DNA from: RPQJ01 sp963748985
GTDB lineage: Bacteria > Pseudomonadota > Gammaproteobacteria > Steroidobacterales > Steroidobacteraceae
Length of the DNA stretch: 64,000 nucleotides
Assembly (NCBI GenBank): GCA_963748985.1
Contig: CAVVKQ010000012.1
Coordinates: 1 to 64,000 of the forward strand
Reading direction: 5' to 3'
The notes below the pieces were generated by a model, which saw only the letters and a program-made list of their open reading frames with translations, searched no databases and had not been told where the DNA came from. Below are positions 1-9,276 of this stretch, piece after piece. Position 1 is the first letter of the stretch; every line of letters begins with the position of its first letter. Made by a program: the position numbers and the translations under genes.

Positions 1-561
1 TCGGCCGAGGAAGCCGTGCGCACGCTGCTGCGCTGGGCCGGCGAAGACCCGCAGCGCGAAGGCCTGATCGATACGCCAAAACGTGTCGTCGACGCCTATA
101 CCGACTGGTTTTCCGGCTACGCGATCGAACCGCGCGACTACCTGCGCCGAACGTTCGAGGAGACCGGTGGCTACGACGAGATGGTCGTGCTGCGCGACAT
201 CGAGTTCGAGTCGCACTGCGAGCACCACATGGCGCCGATCATCGGCCGGGCCCACGTGGGTTACCTGCCCACCGGCAAGGTCGTCGGCATCAGCAAGCTG
301 GCCCGCGTGGTCGACGTCTTCGCGCGCCGCTTCCAGGTGCAGGAGAAGATGACGGCGGAAATCGCCCGCTGCATCAACGACGTGCTGCAGCCCCAGGGCG
401 TGGGCGTGGTGATCGAGGCCGTGCACGAATGCATGACCACGCGCGGCATCCACAAGCGCGGCGTGTCGATGATCACGTCCAAGATGATGGGGACGTTCCG
501 GTCCGACGCCCGGACCCGCAACGAGTTCCTGACCTTCATCGACATCCGCGACCGCCGCTGA
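1..561 (+). CDS. folE: GTP cyclohydrolase I (5' end missing)
   Basis: This enzyme converts GTP to 7,8-dihydroneopterin triphosphate, the first step of tetrahydrofolate synthesis, in the cytoplasm. The reading frame is already open at base 1, so the true start lies left of the window; 186 residues are visible. The zinc-site motif FESHCEHH and the later Cys of HECMTTRG are present, with the usual C-terminal end FLTFIDIRDRR. The next gene, a folate-dependent GcvT-type protein, starts 26 bp downstream on the same strand, so a folate link is likely. The family call is very secure. Confidence 0.96.
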   Translation, partial: SAEEAVRTLLRWAGEDPQREGLIDTPKRVVDAYTDWFSGYAIEPRDYLRRTFEETGGYDEMVVLRDIEFESHCEHHMAPIIGRAHVGYLPTGKVVGISKLARVVDVFARRFQVQEKMTAEIARCINDVLQPQGVGVVIEAVHECMTTRGIHKRGVSMITSKMMGTFRSDARTRNEFLTFIDIRDRR

Positions 562-587
562 TCGGCAGATCGCACCGGGAGCGTCTC

Positions 588-1814
588 GTGCCTGAACTTT
601 CCACCTTGCACCATCCGCTGTACCAGCTGCGCCGGACGCCGTTCCACGCGCGCACGTCCCAGCTGTGTCTGCCGCACAACTGGCGGCGCTGGGGCGGCTG
701 CCTCGCCGTCGGGTCCTACGACCTCGGCCTCGACCGCGAGTACTGGGCGATCCGCAACCACGCGGCGCTGATCGATATCTCGCCGCTGGTCAAGTACGAG
801 ATCACCGGCCGCGATGCCGCGCGCCTGCTGCATCGCCTGACTCCACGCGATATCCACAAGATGCAGGTCGGGCAGGTGTATTACACCGGCTGGTGCGACG
901 ACGACGGCAAGCTGCTGGACGACGGCACCGTGACCCGCATCGGCGAACAGAACTTCCGCCTCACTGCAGCCGAGCCGCAGTACCGCTGGCTTTTGATGAA
1001 CGCTGTCGGCATGCAGGTCCAGGTCACCGAACTGACCGAGCAGATGGCGGCACTCAGCCTGCAGGGACCGAAGTCGCGCGCCATCCTGAATCTCGCGTGC
1101 GAACAGCCAGTCGATTCGCTCAAGTATTTCCGCATGGCCTTCAACCGCATTGCGGGCAAGGCCGTCTCGGTCTCGCGCACCGGATACACCGGCGATCTCG
1201 GCTACGAAATCTGGATGGACGCAGGCGACGCGCTCGTGATCTGGGATGCGCTGATGGCCGCGGGCCACGATTACGGCATCACGCCCACGGGCATCCTCGC
1301 GATGGACATGGCGCGCGTCGAGGCGGGCCTGTTCATGCTCGACGTCGATTACACACCTGCAAGCCATGCCTGGATTCCCGGCCAGCGCTCGTCGCCCTAT
1401 GAAATGGGCCTCGGCTGGACCGTTAACCTGGACAAGCAGGGTTACTTCGTGGGTCGTCGCGCGCTGGAGCGCGAGCACCGCGAGGGTTCGTCGTGGAAGC
1501 TGGTCGGCCTCGAGATCGACTGGGAAGGACTCGAGCGCGAATACGCCGCGGTCGGCATGCCGCCACAGGTTCCGGCCGCGGCCGTGCGCGGCAGCATTCC
1601 CGTGTACGCAGGCCCGCGGCAGGTCGGATATGCCTCGACCAGCACCTGGTCGCCGGTGCTGAAGAAGTACATCGCGCTGGTGCACCTGCAGCAGCCGTTC
1701 TTCGCACCGGGCACGAAGGTCGAGATCGAAGTCACGGTGGAACACCACCGCCGCAAATCGCCGGCGACGGTCGTCACGCTGCCGTTCTACGATCCCGAGT
1801 GGAAGAAGAAATAG
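588..1814 (+). CDS. GcvT-family aminomethyltransferase-like protein
   Basis: A 408-residue protein of the glycine-cleavage T-protein fold, which binds tetrahydrofolate and accepts a one-carbon unit from an amine or methyl donor. Recognisable segments include LIDISPLVKYEITGRDA near the N terminus, LQGPKSRAIL in the middle, SRTGYTGDLGYEIW, and a C-terminal beta-barrel ending LPFYDPEWKKK. The frame is open further upstream, but that part overlaps folE and is low quality. GTG 588 is chosen because GGGAG lies 7 bp before it. No GcvH or GcvP gene is nearby, so glycine cleavage itself is unlikely. A demethylation role with the neighbouring oxidoreductases and Rieske oxygenase is possible but inferred. 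Confidence 0.85.
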   Translation: MPELSTLHHPLYQLRRTPFHARTSQLCLPHNWRRWGGCLAVGSYDLGLDREYWAIRNHAALIDISPLVKYEITGRDAARLLHRLTPRDIHKMQVGQVYYTGWCDDDGKLLDDGTVTRIGEQNFRLTAAEPQYRWLLMNAVGMQVQVTELTEQMAALSLQGPKSRAILNLACEQPVDSLKYFRMAFNRIAGKAVSVSRTGYTGDLGYEIWMDAGDALVIWDALMAAGHDYGITPTGILAMDMARVEAGLFMLDVDYTPASHAWIPGQRSSPYEMGLGWTVNLDKQGYFVGRRALEREHREGSSWKLVGLEIDWEGLEREYAAVGMPPQVPAAAVRGSIPVYAGPRQVGYASTSTWSPVLKKYIALVHLQQPFFAPGTKVEIEVTVEHHRRKSPATVVTLPFYDPEWKKK

Positions 1815-1816
1815 CC

Positions 1817-3400
1817 GTGGCCAGCAATACCTACGACGCTATCGTCATCGGCGCCGGCCACAACGGCATGATCGCGGCCGCGTACCTCGCGCGCGCCGGC
1901 AAGAAAGTGGTCGTGCTCGAGCGACGCGAGATCGTCGGTGGCGCCGCCGTCACCGAAGAAATCTTCCCGGGCTACCGCTTCAGCGAGTTCTCCTACGTGG
2001 TGAGCCTGCTGCGGCCCGAGATCATTCGCGACCTCGAGCTGCCGCGGCACGGGCTCAAGATCCTGCCGCTGCCGAGCACGGTCACGCCGCTGGACAACGG
2101 CGATTACCTTGCCGGCTGGGACGATCACGACCTGACCCATCGCGAGATCCATCGTCATTCCCCGAAGGATGCCGAGGCCTACGACGAGTATTCGCGCGTG
2201 ATGGCGCGCGCCGCGAAGGCCATCAAGCCGATCATCGGCCTGGTGCCGCCGGATCCGTCGTCGCTGAGCTGGCGCGACCTGCAGGGCCTGCTCAAGCTCG
2301 GCCAGTACGCGCGCAGCCTGAGCGAGCGCGAGATCTACCGGATCGCGAAGCTCGTCACGCAATCGTCCGCCGACCTGCTCGAAGAATGGTTCGAGCTCGA
2401 CCCGCTCAAGGGCACCAAGGCGGCGAGCGGCATCATCGGGACTTACCTCGGCCCGCGCTCGCCAGGCACTGCCTACGTGCTGCTGCACCATTACATGGGT
2501 GAAATCGATGGCGCCTTCCGCGCCTGGGGTTTCGCCAAGAACGGCACCGGCGGCGTGACGGCGGCGATCGCGTCGTCCGCCCGCGCACTCGGCGTGGAAA
2601 TCCGCACCAGTGCGGCGGTGGACAAGGTCATCGTCCGTGGCGGCCGCGCGACGGGCGTCGCACTCGCGAACGGCGATGAACTTTCGGCCGGGGTCGTGAT
2701 GTCGGCCGCCGATCCCAAGCGCAGCTTCCTGCAGTTCGTCGACCAGCAACATTTCCCGGACGAGTTCGTGCAGGCGATCCGCAACTTCCGCGTGCGCGGG
2801 TCGTCGGGCAAGGTCAACATCGCGCTCTCCGGACTGCCGGATTTCACGTGCCTGCCGGGCGAAGGCCCGCTGCACCGGGGCGCGATCTCGATCAGCCCGA
2901 GCATCGAGTACGTCGAGCGCGCCTACGACGACGCCAAGTACGGCAACTTCTCGCGTCAGCCGTACATGGACATCGTCATCCCGTCGATGATCGATCGCGA
3001 CATGGCGCCGCCGGGACACCACGTGATGTCGTGCTTCGTGCAGTACGCGCCGTACGACGTCGAGGGCGGCTGGACGGACGCGAAGAAGGAAGCGTTCGGC
3101 GAGACGGTGATCGCGACCATCGAGAAGTACGCGCCGAACATCCGCCAGGTGATCGTCGGCAAGCAGGTGATCACGCCGCACGACATCGAGCGCATTGCCG
3201 GCATCACCGGCGGCAACATCTTCCACGGCGAACTGCTGCTGCACCAGCTGTTCTTCATGCGCCCTGCCCCGCAATGGGCCGATTTCCGCACGCCGCTGGA
3301 CGGGTACTACTTCGGCGCCGCGGGCGCGCATCCGGGCGGCGGTGTGATGGGCGCGGCCGGCAAGATGGCTGCGATCGAGATCCTCAAGGACTGGCGGTAG
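1817..3400 (+). CDS. FAD-dependent oxidoreductase, PYROXD2/phytoene-desaturase-like (copy 1)
   Basis: A 527-residue flavoprotein. The N-terminal dinucleotide-binding motif IVIGAGHNGM and the following VVVLERREIVGGA are typical of the phytoene desaturase/PYROXD2 group, and the C-terminal FAD-closing segment YYFGAAGAHPGGGVMGAAG is present. It starts with GTG 2 bp after the GcvT-like stop, so it is translationally coupled to it. The next gene is a clear paralogue in tandem. The substrate is unknown. No carotenoid synthesis genes are nearby, so a carotenoid desaturase role is not supported. Confidence 0.85.
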   Translation: MASNTYDAIVIGAGHNGMIAAAYLARAGKKVVVLERREIVGGAAVTEEIFPGYRFSEFSYVVSLLRPEIIRDLELPRHGLKILPLPSTVTPLDNGDYLAGWDDHDLTHREIHRHSPKDAEAYDEYSRVMARAAKAIKPIIGLVPPDPSSLSWRDLQGLLKLGQYARSLSEREIYRIAKLVTQSSADLLEEWFELDPLKGTKAASGIIGTYLGPRSPGTAYVLLHHYMGEIDGAFRAWGFAKNGTGGVTAAIASSARALGVEIRTSAAVDKVIVRGGRATGVALANGDELSAGVVMSAADPKRSFLQFVDQQHFPDEFVQAIRNFRVRGSSGKVNIALSGLPDFTCLPGEGPLHRGAISISPSIEYVERAYDDAKYGNFSRQPYMDIVIPSMIDRDMAPPGHHVMSCFVQYAPYDVEGGWTDAKKEAFGETVIATIEKYAPNIRQVIVGKQVITPHDIERIAGITGGNIFHGELLLHQLFFMRPAPQWADFRTPLDGYYFGAAGAHPGGGVMGAAGKMAAIEILKDWR

Positions 3401-3405
3401 GCGCG

Positions 3406-4917
3406 ATGACGAACCCGGACATCCTGATCGTCGGCGCCGGCCACAATGGCCTGGTCACTGCTGCCTACCTCGCGCAGGCCGGCAAGAAAGTTCTCGTGCT
3501 GGAGCAGCGCGCAACCGCCGGCGGGCAACTGGCCGGCGCCACGCTGGCGTCGGGTGCCGTCGTGCCGGCCCTGCATCCCGCGGGTCAGCTGCGGCCCGCG
3601 ATCGTCAAGGAACTCGACCTCGTCCGGCACGGTCTCGCGACGAGCACCGTCGATCCGGGCTATGTCTCGGCACTGCCGGACGGCGGCTCGTTGCGACTTG
3701 TTGCCAATGCCAGCGATACGGCGACCATCGATGCCATCCGACGGCTCTCGCCGCGCGATGCCGAGCGCTGGCCGGAGTTCGTCGGATTCATGAACCGCGC
3801 TGCCGCGTTCCTCGACGCCGCGTATGCGACGACGATGCCGCGCCTGCCAAAGATCGAACTGCGCACGGACGGACTGCCGCTCGCCTCGCTCGCACTGAAG
3901 CTGCGGCGCATGGGTGGCAAGGACATGTTCCGCGTGATGCGCAGCCTGTCCATGTCGGCGGTCGAGTTCACCGAGGAATGGTTCGAGTCAGAACCGCTCA
4001 ATGCCGCACTCGCCGGCGTCGCCATTCACGGCGTGACCCTGGGTTCGATGTCCGCGGGTACGGGTTTCACGCTGATCCACAACTGGCTGAATCGCGGCGG
4101 CCTCGCGCATCGCACGGTAACCGGCGGCACCCAATCCGTAACCGATGCGTTGCTCAACGCCGTACGCACGAATGGCGGCGAAGTCCGCACGGACGCGGAC
4201 GTCGCGCAGATCCTCGTCGAGCACCAGCGCGTGCTCGGTGTTCGTCTCGCGTCGGGCGAGGAGATCAAGGCCGCGACTGTGGTGTCATCGGCCGATCCGC
4301 GTCGCACGCTGCTCGGCCTCGTCGGCGCGCCGGAATTGCCGCCGGAGTTCGTCTGGCAGACGCAGTCGATCCGCATGCGCGGCTCGGTGGCGAAACTGTT
4401 CGTGCAGACGGATGGTCGTCATGGCCTGCCCGCCGGCACGGTCGCGATCGCACCGACCTTGAAGTACCTGGAGCGCGCCTACGACTCGACGAAGTATGGC
4501 GAGATGTCGCAGCACCCCTATCTGGAAGTGACGACGTCGGGCACCGACGTGGCGGTCCACTTCCAGTTCGCAACGTATGCGTTGCGCAATGCCGACTGGG
4601 GTTCGATGCGACCCGAACTCGAGAAGCGCGCGCTCGACACGCTCGCGCTGCACTTCCCGGCGTTCAAGGGCTCGGTCCAGTCAGTGCAGTCGATCACGCC
4701 GGTCGATCTCGAGCAGTCATGGGGCCTGACGGAAGGCGACCTCAATCACGGCCAGTTGATCCTCGACCAGATTTTCTTCATGCGACCGTTGCCGGGCTGG
4801 TCGAATCACCGCACGCCGATCGACGGCCTGTATCTCTGCGGTTCGGGCCTGCATGGCGGTGGCGGCATCAGCGGCACCCCGGGTCGCAACGCGGCGCGGG
4901 CGTTGCTCCGGGGCTAG
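3406..4917 (+). CDS. FAD-dependent oxidoreductase, PYROXD2-like (copy 2)
   Basis: A 503-residue paralogue of the preceding protein, 5 bp downstream. It shares the same architecture: LIVGAGHNGLVTAAYLAQAG at the N terminus, ERAYDSTKYGEMSQHPYLE in the middle and a glycine-rich FAD segment near the C terminus (YLCGSGLHGGGGISGTPG). The two copies resemble each other along the full length but differ at many positions, so the duplication is old. The two products may form a heterodimer or act on related substrates; this is inference. Confidence 0.84.
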   Translation: MTNPDILIVGAGHNGLVTAAYLAQAGKKVLVLEQRATAGGQLAGATLASGAVVPALHPAGQLRPAIVKELDLVRHGLATSTVDPGYVSALPDGGSLRLVANASDTATIDAIRRLSPRDAERWPEFVGFMNRAAAFLDAAYATTMPRLPKIELRTDGLPLASLALKLRRMGGKDMFRVMRSLSMSAVEFTEEWFESEPLNAALAGVAIHGVTLGSMSAGTGFTLIHNWLNRGGLAHRTVTGGTQSVTDALLNAVRTNGGEVRTDADVAQILVEHQRVLGVRLASGEEIKAATVVSSADPRRTLLGLVGAPELPPEFVWQTQSIRMRGSVAKLFVQTDGRHGLPAGTVAIAPTLKYLERAYDSTKYGEMSQHPYLEVTTSGTDVAVHFQFATYALRNADWGSMRPELEKRALDTLALHFPAFKGSVQSVQSITPVDLEQSWGLTEGDLNHGQLILDQIFFMRPLPGWSNHRTPIDGLYLCGSGLHGGGGISGTPGRNAARALLRG

Positions 4918-4920
4918 CAG

Positions 4921-5982
4921 TCAGTCGGCATACGCGGCCCGCAGGCGTTCGTGGAAGTGCCACACGCCAGCCTCGCGCTTCGGGCACAGCCGTCCCGCCC
5001 GGTAATGGCCTGACGCGAGCCCGACCTGCACCCGCTCGCAGATGTCCACGTCCTCTTCCTGGACGTTGTTCGTGAATTCCCGGTCGTTGTCGACGCGCGC
5101 CATGGCCTCGTCTGTCGGCGTGTAGAACCACTCGAACTCGACGCGACACCGCCCAGGGCCCAACGGCAGGACGCGGTTGGTAGCCAGCCGTCCAGGCATC
5201 ACGTTCAACATCACGTTGGGATAGATGAAGTAGTAGTACGCCGTGCCTGCGCCGTACACGTCGTCGCCGGCCTGCAGCGGGGAATGCTGCAGCGAATACC
5301 ACTCGAACAGTTCGACGTCGTAGTTGCGGTAGTCGACGACTTTCGACAACGCTGGATGTATCAGCGGGACGTGGTACCCCTCGAGGTAGTTGTCGACGTA
5401 CACCTTCCAGTTGCATTCGACGTCCCACGAGTCGCGCCGCACGAACTGCATCGCGCTGAGGTCGACGGGAGCGATGCGCTCGGCGATGCCCGCGTAGACG
5501 CGATCGAAGTCCGGCACGTCGTCCTCCAGCGCGGCGAAGACGAGGCCCTGCCACTCCCGCACGCGCAACTGGGGCAGCCGGACGTCCGCCACCCGGAAAT
5601 CCTGCGCATCCTGCATTTCTGGCGCGGCGACCAGCTGGCCGGCCTGGTTGTAAAGCCAGCCGTGGTACTTGCAGCGCAGGTTGCCGAGGCCCTTGCCGCT
5701 GCTGAGCACCAGCGGTCCCGCGCGATGGCGGCAGACGTTGGCGAATGCACGGAGGGTTCCGTCGGCCGCTCGCAGCAGGACGACCGGTGTTCCTGCAATA
5801 TTCACGAGCACGTGATCGCCTGCCGTGGCCAGTTCAGCACGGTGCGCGACCAGCTGCCACGAGGCCCCAAAGACCCGCCGGCGTTCCAGTGCGAACGTCG
5901 CCTCGCCGAAGTAATACGCCGGGTCGAGCGCGTGCGCCCGCTCGAGGCCGCCCGGAATTGCTGCGTCATTCACTGTGGTCAC
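4921..5982 (-). CDS. Rieske non-haem iron oxygenase, alpha subunit
   Basis: A 353-residue ring-hydroxylating-type oxygenase. The Rieske [2Fe-2S] ligands are CRH (Cys84, His86) and CKYHGW (Cys104, His107). The mononuclear iron site is in DNYLEGYHVPLIHP (H-x4-H). This subgroup includes choline, betaine and carnitine N-oxidising enzymes as well as aromatic dioxygenases. GTG 5982 is chosen because GGAG/GAGGGG precedes it; the longer frame upstream overlaps the S9 peptidase gene. It converges on the PYROXD2 pair with a 3 bp gap. No ferredoxin reductase is adjacent, so the electron donor is unknown. Confidence 0.88.
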   Translation of the reverse strand: MTTVNDAAIPGGLERAHALDPAYYFGEATFALERRRVFGASWQLVAHRAELATAGDHVLVNIAGTPVVLLRAADGTLRAFANVCRHRAGPLVLSSGKGLGNLRCKYHGWLYNQAGQLVAAPEMQDAQDFRVADVRLPQLRVREWQGLVFAALEDDVPDFDRVYAGIAERIAPVDLSAMQFVRRDSWDVECNWKVYVDNYLEGYHVPLIHPALSKVVDYRNYDVELFEWYSLQHSPLQAGDDVYGAGTAYYYFIYPNVMLNVMPGRLATNRVLPLGPGRCRVEFEWFYTPTDEAMARVDNDREFTNNVQEEDVDICERVQVGLASGHYRAGRLCPKREAGVWHFHERLRAAYAD

Positions 5983-6013
5983 GGTCCGCCCCTCACTCCT
6001 GACCGGCGCGAAG

Positions 6014-8041
6014 TCAGTTCGGCGAGGCGGGAGCCGCCAGCAGGAATTTTTCGTTCCAGCCGAGCAGGGTCTGCAGCCGATGCCGCAGGTAGCTCGGCAC
6101 CGCGAGCGCATGATTCTCGCCCGGATACACGACCAGCTGCGACGGGACGCCGAGCGAACGCAAGGCCTGGTACATCTGCTCCGAGCCGTTGCACGGCACG
6201 TTGAAGTCCTGCTCGGCGCAGTAGAACAGCGTCGGCGTCCGGATCCTGTCGGCATGCAGGAACGGGTAGCTCAGGCGATCCCACACCTCGCGCTGGACCC
6301 AGGGCGTCCCGAGTTCCAGCTCGTACTCGCGCGAGTACATGTCGTGGCCATAGAGCGCGGCCCAGTTCGACGCGCCAGCCCCGCTCACTGCCGCCTTGAA
6401 GCGCGCATCGCTCGCAATCACGTAGTTGGTGAGGATGCCGCCGTAGCTGCGTCCGCCGACGCCAAGTCGATCCGGATCCGCGATGCCCGCCGCGACGACG
6501 TGATCGACCGCGGCCAGCACGTCCTGCACGTCCTTGTTGCCCCAGTCCGCATAAATCGCCTTCGCGAACTCGAAGCCACGACCGGAACTGCCGCGCGGAT
6601 TCGCCGCGACGACCACGAACCCCCTGGCGGCGTAGGCCTGCCAGTCCGGCATGAACTCGTGGCCGAACTGGTACACCGGCCCGCCGTGGATGCGCAGGAT
6701 CGTGGGATAGCGACGACCCGGCACGTAGTCCGGCGGCTTCACGACGAACCCGTCGATCGCCGTGCCGTCCGCGCTCCTGAAGCTGATGTCGTCGAACCGG
6801 ACCAGCTTCTTCTGTGCGAGCCATTCGTTGTGCGAGCCGAGCGGTCGCAGCCCGCCATGCTCCAGCGCCGCAAGCTCGAAGGGCGTGACGTCGTCGCCGC
6901 CCAGCACGACGATGCGCCCCTGTTTCGACACTGCGAATCCTGCGTCATAGCGCGGACCCGTCGTGAGCGGCGTGACCTTGCCGGACGCAATCTCGATGCG
7001 CGACAGGTTGATGACGCGACTCTGCTCGATCAGCGCGAGCACGCTCCTGCCGTCGGGACTCCAGCGCGGCTGCGTGAACCAGCGATCGATCGGAGCCGGC
7101 AGGCGAGTGCGGCCCGTCGCGACGTCCACGATCGCGAGCTGGTTCGGGGCGTAGTAGATCCATTTGTCGTCACCACCCTGCACGAACGCGAGCTGTCGGC
7201 CATCAGGTGACCAGCTGATGGGTGACTCGAGGTCGGGATCGTTGTCGGCACCGTCGAACGTCGTGAGCCGGCGCTCGGTCGCGCCCGCGCGGGGTTCGAC
7301 CAGGTAGATGTCGAAATTGGAGTGACGGTCGGGCTCGCCGCCGCGACGGGTGACGTACGCGATCTGCTTTCCGTCCGGCGACCAGGCAGGCAGCGCCTCG
7401 TCATGTTCGCCGGAGGTGATCTGCATCGACTCGCCGCGGGCGACGTCGTGGACGTACAGGTGCGACCGGCGCGCATCGAGGTACCCGTCGACGTCCTTCT
7501 TGAACTGCCAGCGCTCGGTCACGATCGGCGGCGGGTTCTTCGGCTTCGGCGTGCCGGCAGGGCGCTCAGGGTCCGACGCGATCACCGCCAGCCGCAGGCT
7601 GTCCGGCGACCATTGGAAGTCGTCGACACCGCCAGGCAGGTTCGTCAGCACACGGGCTTCGCCACCCCCGGCCGGCATGGCCCAGACTTGTGTCTGCGCA
7701 TCATCGTCGCCACGGTCCGCGAGGAAGGCGAGCCATCGCCCATCGGGCGACCAGGCCGGCGCCCACTCGTCGTGCTTCGGGGTGCTGGTAAGTTGCATGC
7801 GGTCGCGCCCGTCGTAACCCACGCGCCAGAGGTCGGACTGCTGCTTGTCCTCGGCGGCGTTCGTCACGGTGACGGTGTAAACGATGGACTCGCCGTCGGG
7901 AGCAAATGCGGGCTCGTCGACCGCAGCGAGTCGCTCCAGGTCGGCGGGCCCGAAGCGGTCGCCAGGAAGATCGGTAGCCACCGCGGCGACCGTTGACACC
8001 AGCAGCAGGGAGCCGACGAATGCGCTGAACGACTTGTGCAT
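6014..8041 (-). CDS. Secreted S9-family prolyl oligopeptidase/acylaminoacyl peptidase
   Basis: A 675-residue serine peptidase with a signal peptide at residues 1-22. Residues about 30-400 form a TolB/WD40-type propeller with repeated SPDGR segments. The alpha/beta-hydrolase domain follows, with the nucleophile in GGRSYGG (Ser532), an aspartate in CAEQDFNVP (Asp612) and a histidine in GENHAL (His644). It is expected to cleave short peptides in the periplasm. An OPT oligopeptide transporter lies about 2 kb away on the other strand, so peptide scavenging fits. The Rieske gene lies 31 bp downstream on the same strand. Confidence 0.93.
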   Translation of the reverse strand: MHKSFSAFVGSLLLVSTVAAVATDLPGDRFGPADLERLAAVDEPAFAPDGESIVYTVTVTNAAEDKQQSDLWRVGYDGRDRMQLTSTPKHDEWAPAWSPDGRWLAFLADRGDDDAQTQVWAMPAGGGEARVLTNLPGGVDDFQWSPDSLRLAVIASDPERPAGTPKPKNPPPIVTERWQFKKDVDGYLDARRSHLYVHDVARGESMQITSGEHDEALPAWSPDGKQIAYVTRRGGEPDRHSNFDIYLVEPRAGATERRLTTFDGADNDPDLESPISWSPDGRQLAFVQGGDDKWIYYAPNQLAIVDVATGRTRLPAPIDRWFTQPRWSPDGRSVLALIEQSRVINLSRIEIASGKVTPLTTGPRYDAGFAVSKQGRIVVLGGDDVTPFELAALEHGGLRPLGSHNEWLAQKKLVRFDDISFRSADGTAIDGFVVKPPDYVPGRRYPTILRIHGGPVYQFGHEFMPDWQAYAARGFVVVAANPRGSSGRGFEFAKAIYADWGNKDVQDVLAAVDHVVAAGIADPDRLGVGGRSYGGILTNYVIASDARFKAAVSGAGASNWAALYGHDMYSREYELELGTPWVQREVWDRLSYPFLHADRIRTPTLFYCAEQDFNVPCNGSEQMYQALRSLGVPSQLVVYPGENHALAVPSYLRHRLQTLLGWNEKFLLAAPASPN

Positions 8042-8139
8042 GGGGCCTTACCAGGATCGCGCCGCAACGGACGCCATCGCACGATCCTAGCGAATACGCG
8101 AAACTGTTGCCCCTACTTCACCTCGCGCAGGAGATCGGC

Positions 8140-9258
8140 ATGGCCAGGAAACGTCCCTCGCGGACCGGCGGCACCGTCGTGGTGCTGGAGCACCGCTCGA
8201 AGATCCTGGCGGATAACCCGCTCGGCGATCCCGCCCAGCGCAGACTGGGCGCGTGGCTGCCGCACGAATACGACAGCGACGCCACGCACGGTCGCGGCCG
8301 GCGATTCCCGGTGCTGTACGACCTCGTCGGGTTCACGGGCACCGGCCTTGCGCACCTCAACTGGAAACCGTTCAGCGAGAACGTGGCCGAGCGCGCGGCG
8401 CGCCTCGTGCGCGACAAGCGCATGGGCCCTGCAATCATCGTGTTTCCGGACTGCTTCACGTCGCTCGGCGGCAACCAGTACGTGAACTCGTCGGCCATCG
8501 GCAACTACGCCGACTTCCTGCTCGACGAAGTCATCCCGCTCGTCGACAGGGAATTCCGCACGCTCGCCTCGCGCGATCACCGCGGCTGCTTCGGCAAGTC
8601 GTCGGGCGGCTACGGCGCGATGATCCACGGCATGAAGTACGCATCGCACTGGGGCGCGATCGCCAACCATTCGGGCGATGCCTATTTCGATTTCATCTAC
8701 CGCGCCGACTGGCCCAACACGCTGAACGAGCTGGGCCGGTTTCGTCGTCCGCCGCGCAAGGATGGGCGCTACACGAACCGCGCCGGTTCGGTCGAAGACC
8801 GCAAGATGGCGCAGGGGCTGGACGACGGCCGCGTGCGCCGGTTCCTCGACGCCATGTGGAAGAAGCACAAGTTCACTCTGGGTGAAGGCCACGCCCTGAT
8901 GAACGTCTGCATGGCCGCGACCTATGACCCGGATCCGGACGTCCCGAACGGATTCCGGCTGCCTTTCCACATGGAAACGGGCGAATTGCTGCCGCAACGC
9001 TGGCAGCGCTGGCTGCAGCACGATCCGGTCCGGCTCGTCGACAAGTACGCCGCCAACCTGCGGCGGCTGAAGGGAATCTACGTCGACTGCGGCTGGCGTG
9101 ACCAGTACCACATCCATTATGGCTGCCGACAATTGTCACGCGCCCTTGAAAAGGCGCGCGTTGCGCACCAATACGAGGAGTTCGACGACACTCACTCGGA
9201 CATCGACTACCGCATGGACGTAAGCCTGCCCTTCCTCTACCGCGCCCTGCGGCCCTGA
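8140..9258 (+). CDS. Putative esterase (esterase D/enterochelin-esterase-like alpha/beta hydrolase)
   Basis: A 372-residue esterase-family hydrolase. The nucleophile elbow is GKSSGGYGA, and a likely catalytic histidine lies in DDTHSDIDYR near the C terminus. No signal peptide is seen. The frame begins at a TTG 33 bp earlier, but ATG 8140 has AGGAG 6 bp before it and is preferred. It is divergent from the S9 peptidase, with 98 bp between the starts, and heads a run of four plus-strand genes. The substrate is not predictable. Confidence 0.85.
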   Translation: MARKRPSRTGGTVVVLEHRSKILADNPLGDPAQRRLGAWLPHEYDSDATHGRGRRFPVLYDLVGFTGTGLAHLNWKPFSENVAERAARLVRDKRMGPAIIVFPDCFTSLGGNQYVNSSAIGNYADFLLDEVIPLVDREFRTLASRDHRGCFGKSSGGYGAMIHGMKYASHWGAIANHSGDAYFDFIYRADWPNTLNELGRFRRPPRKDGRYTNRAGSVEDRKMAQGLDDGRVRRFLDAMWKKHKFTLGEGHALMNVCMAATYDPDPDVPNGFRLPFHMETGELLPQRWQRWLQHDPVRLVDKYAANLRRLKGIYVDCGWRDQYHIHYGCRQLSRALEKARVAHQYEEFDDTHSDIDYRMDVSLPFLYRALRP

Positions 9259-9276
9259 ACTCGGCTCGTCCCGACC

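Noticed and set aside
1817..4917. A carotenoid desaturase pair
   Set aside because: The flavoproteins fit the PYROXD2 side of the family, and there is no phytoene synthase or cyclase gene nearby.
8959..8968. A further copy of the 20-nt hairpin loop inside the esterase gene
   Set aside because: Only 10 bases (CTGCCTTTCC) match, there are no paired arms around them, and the place is in a well-behaved coding region.
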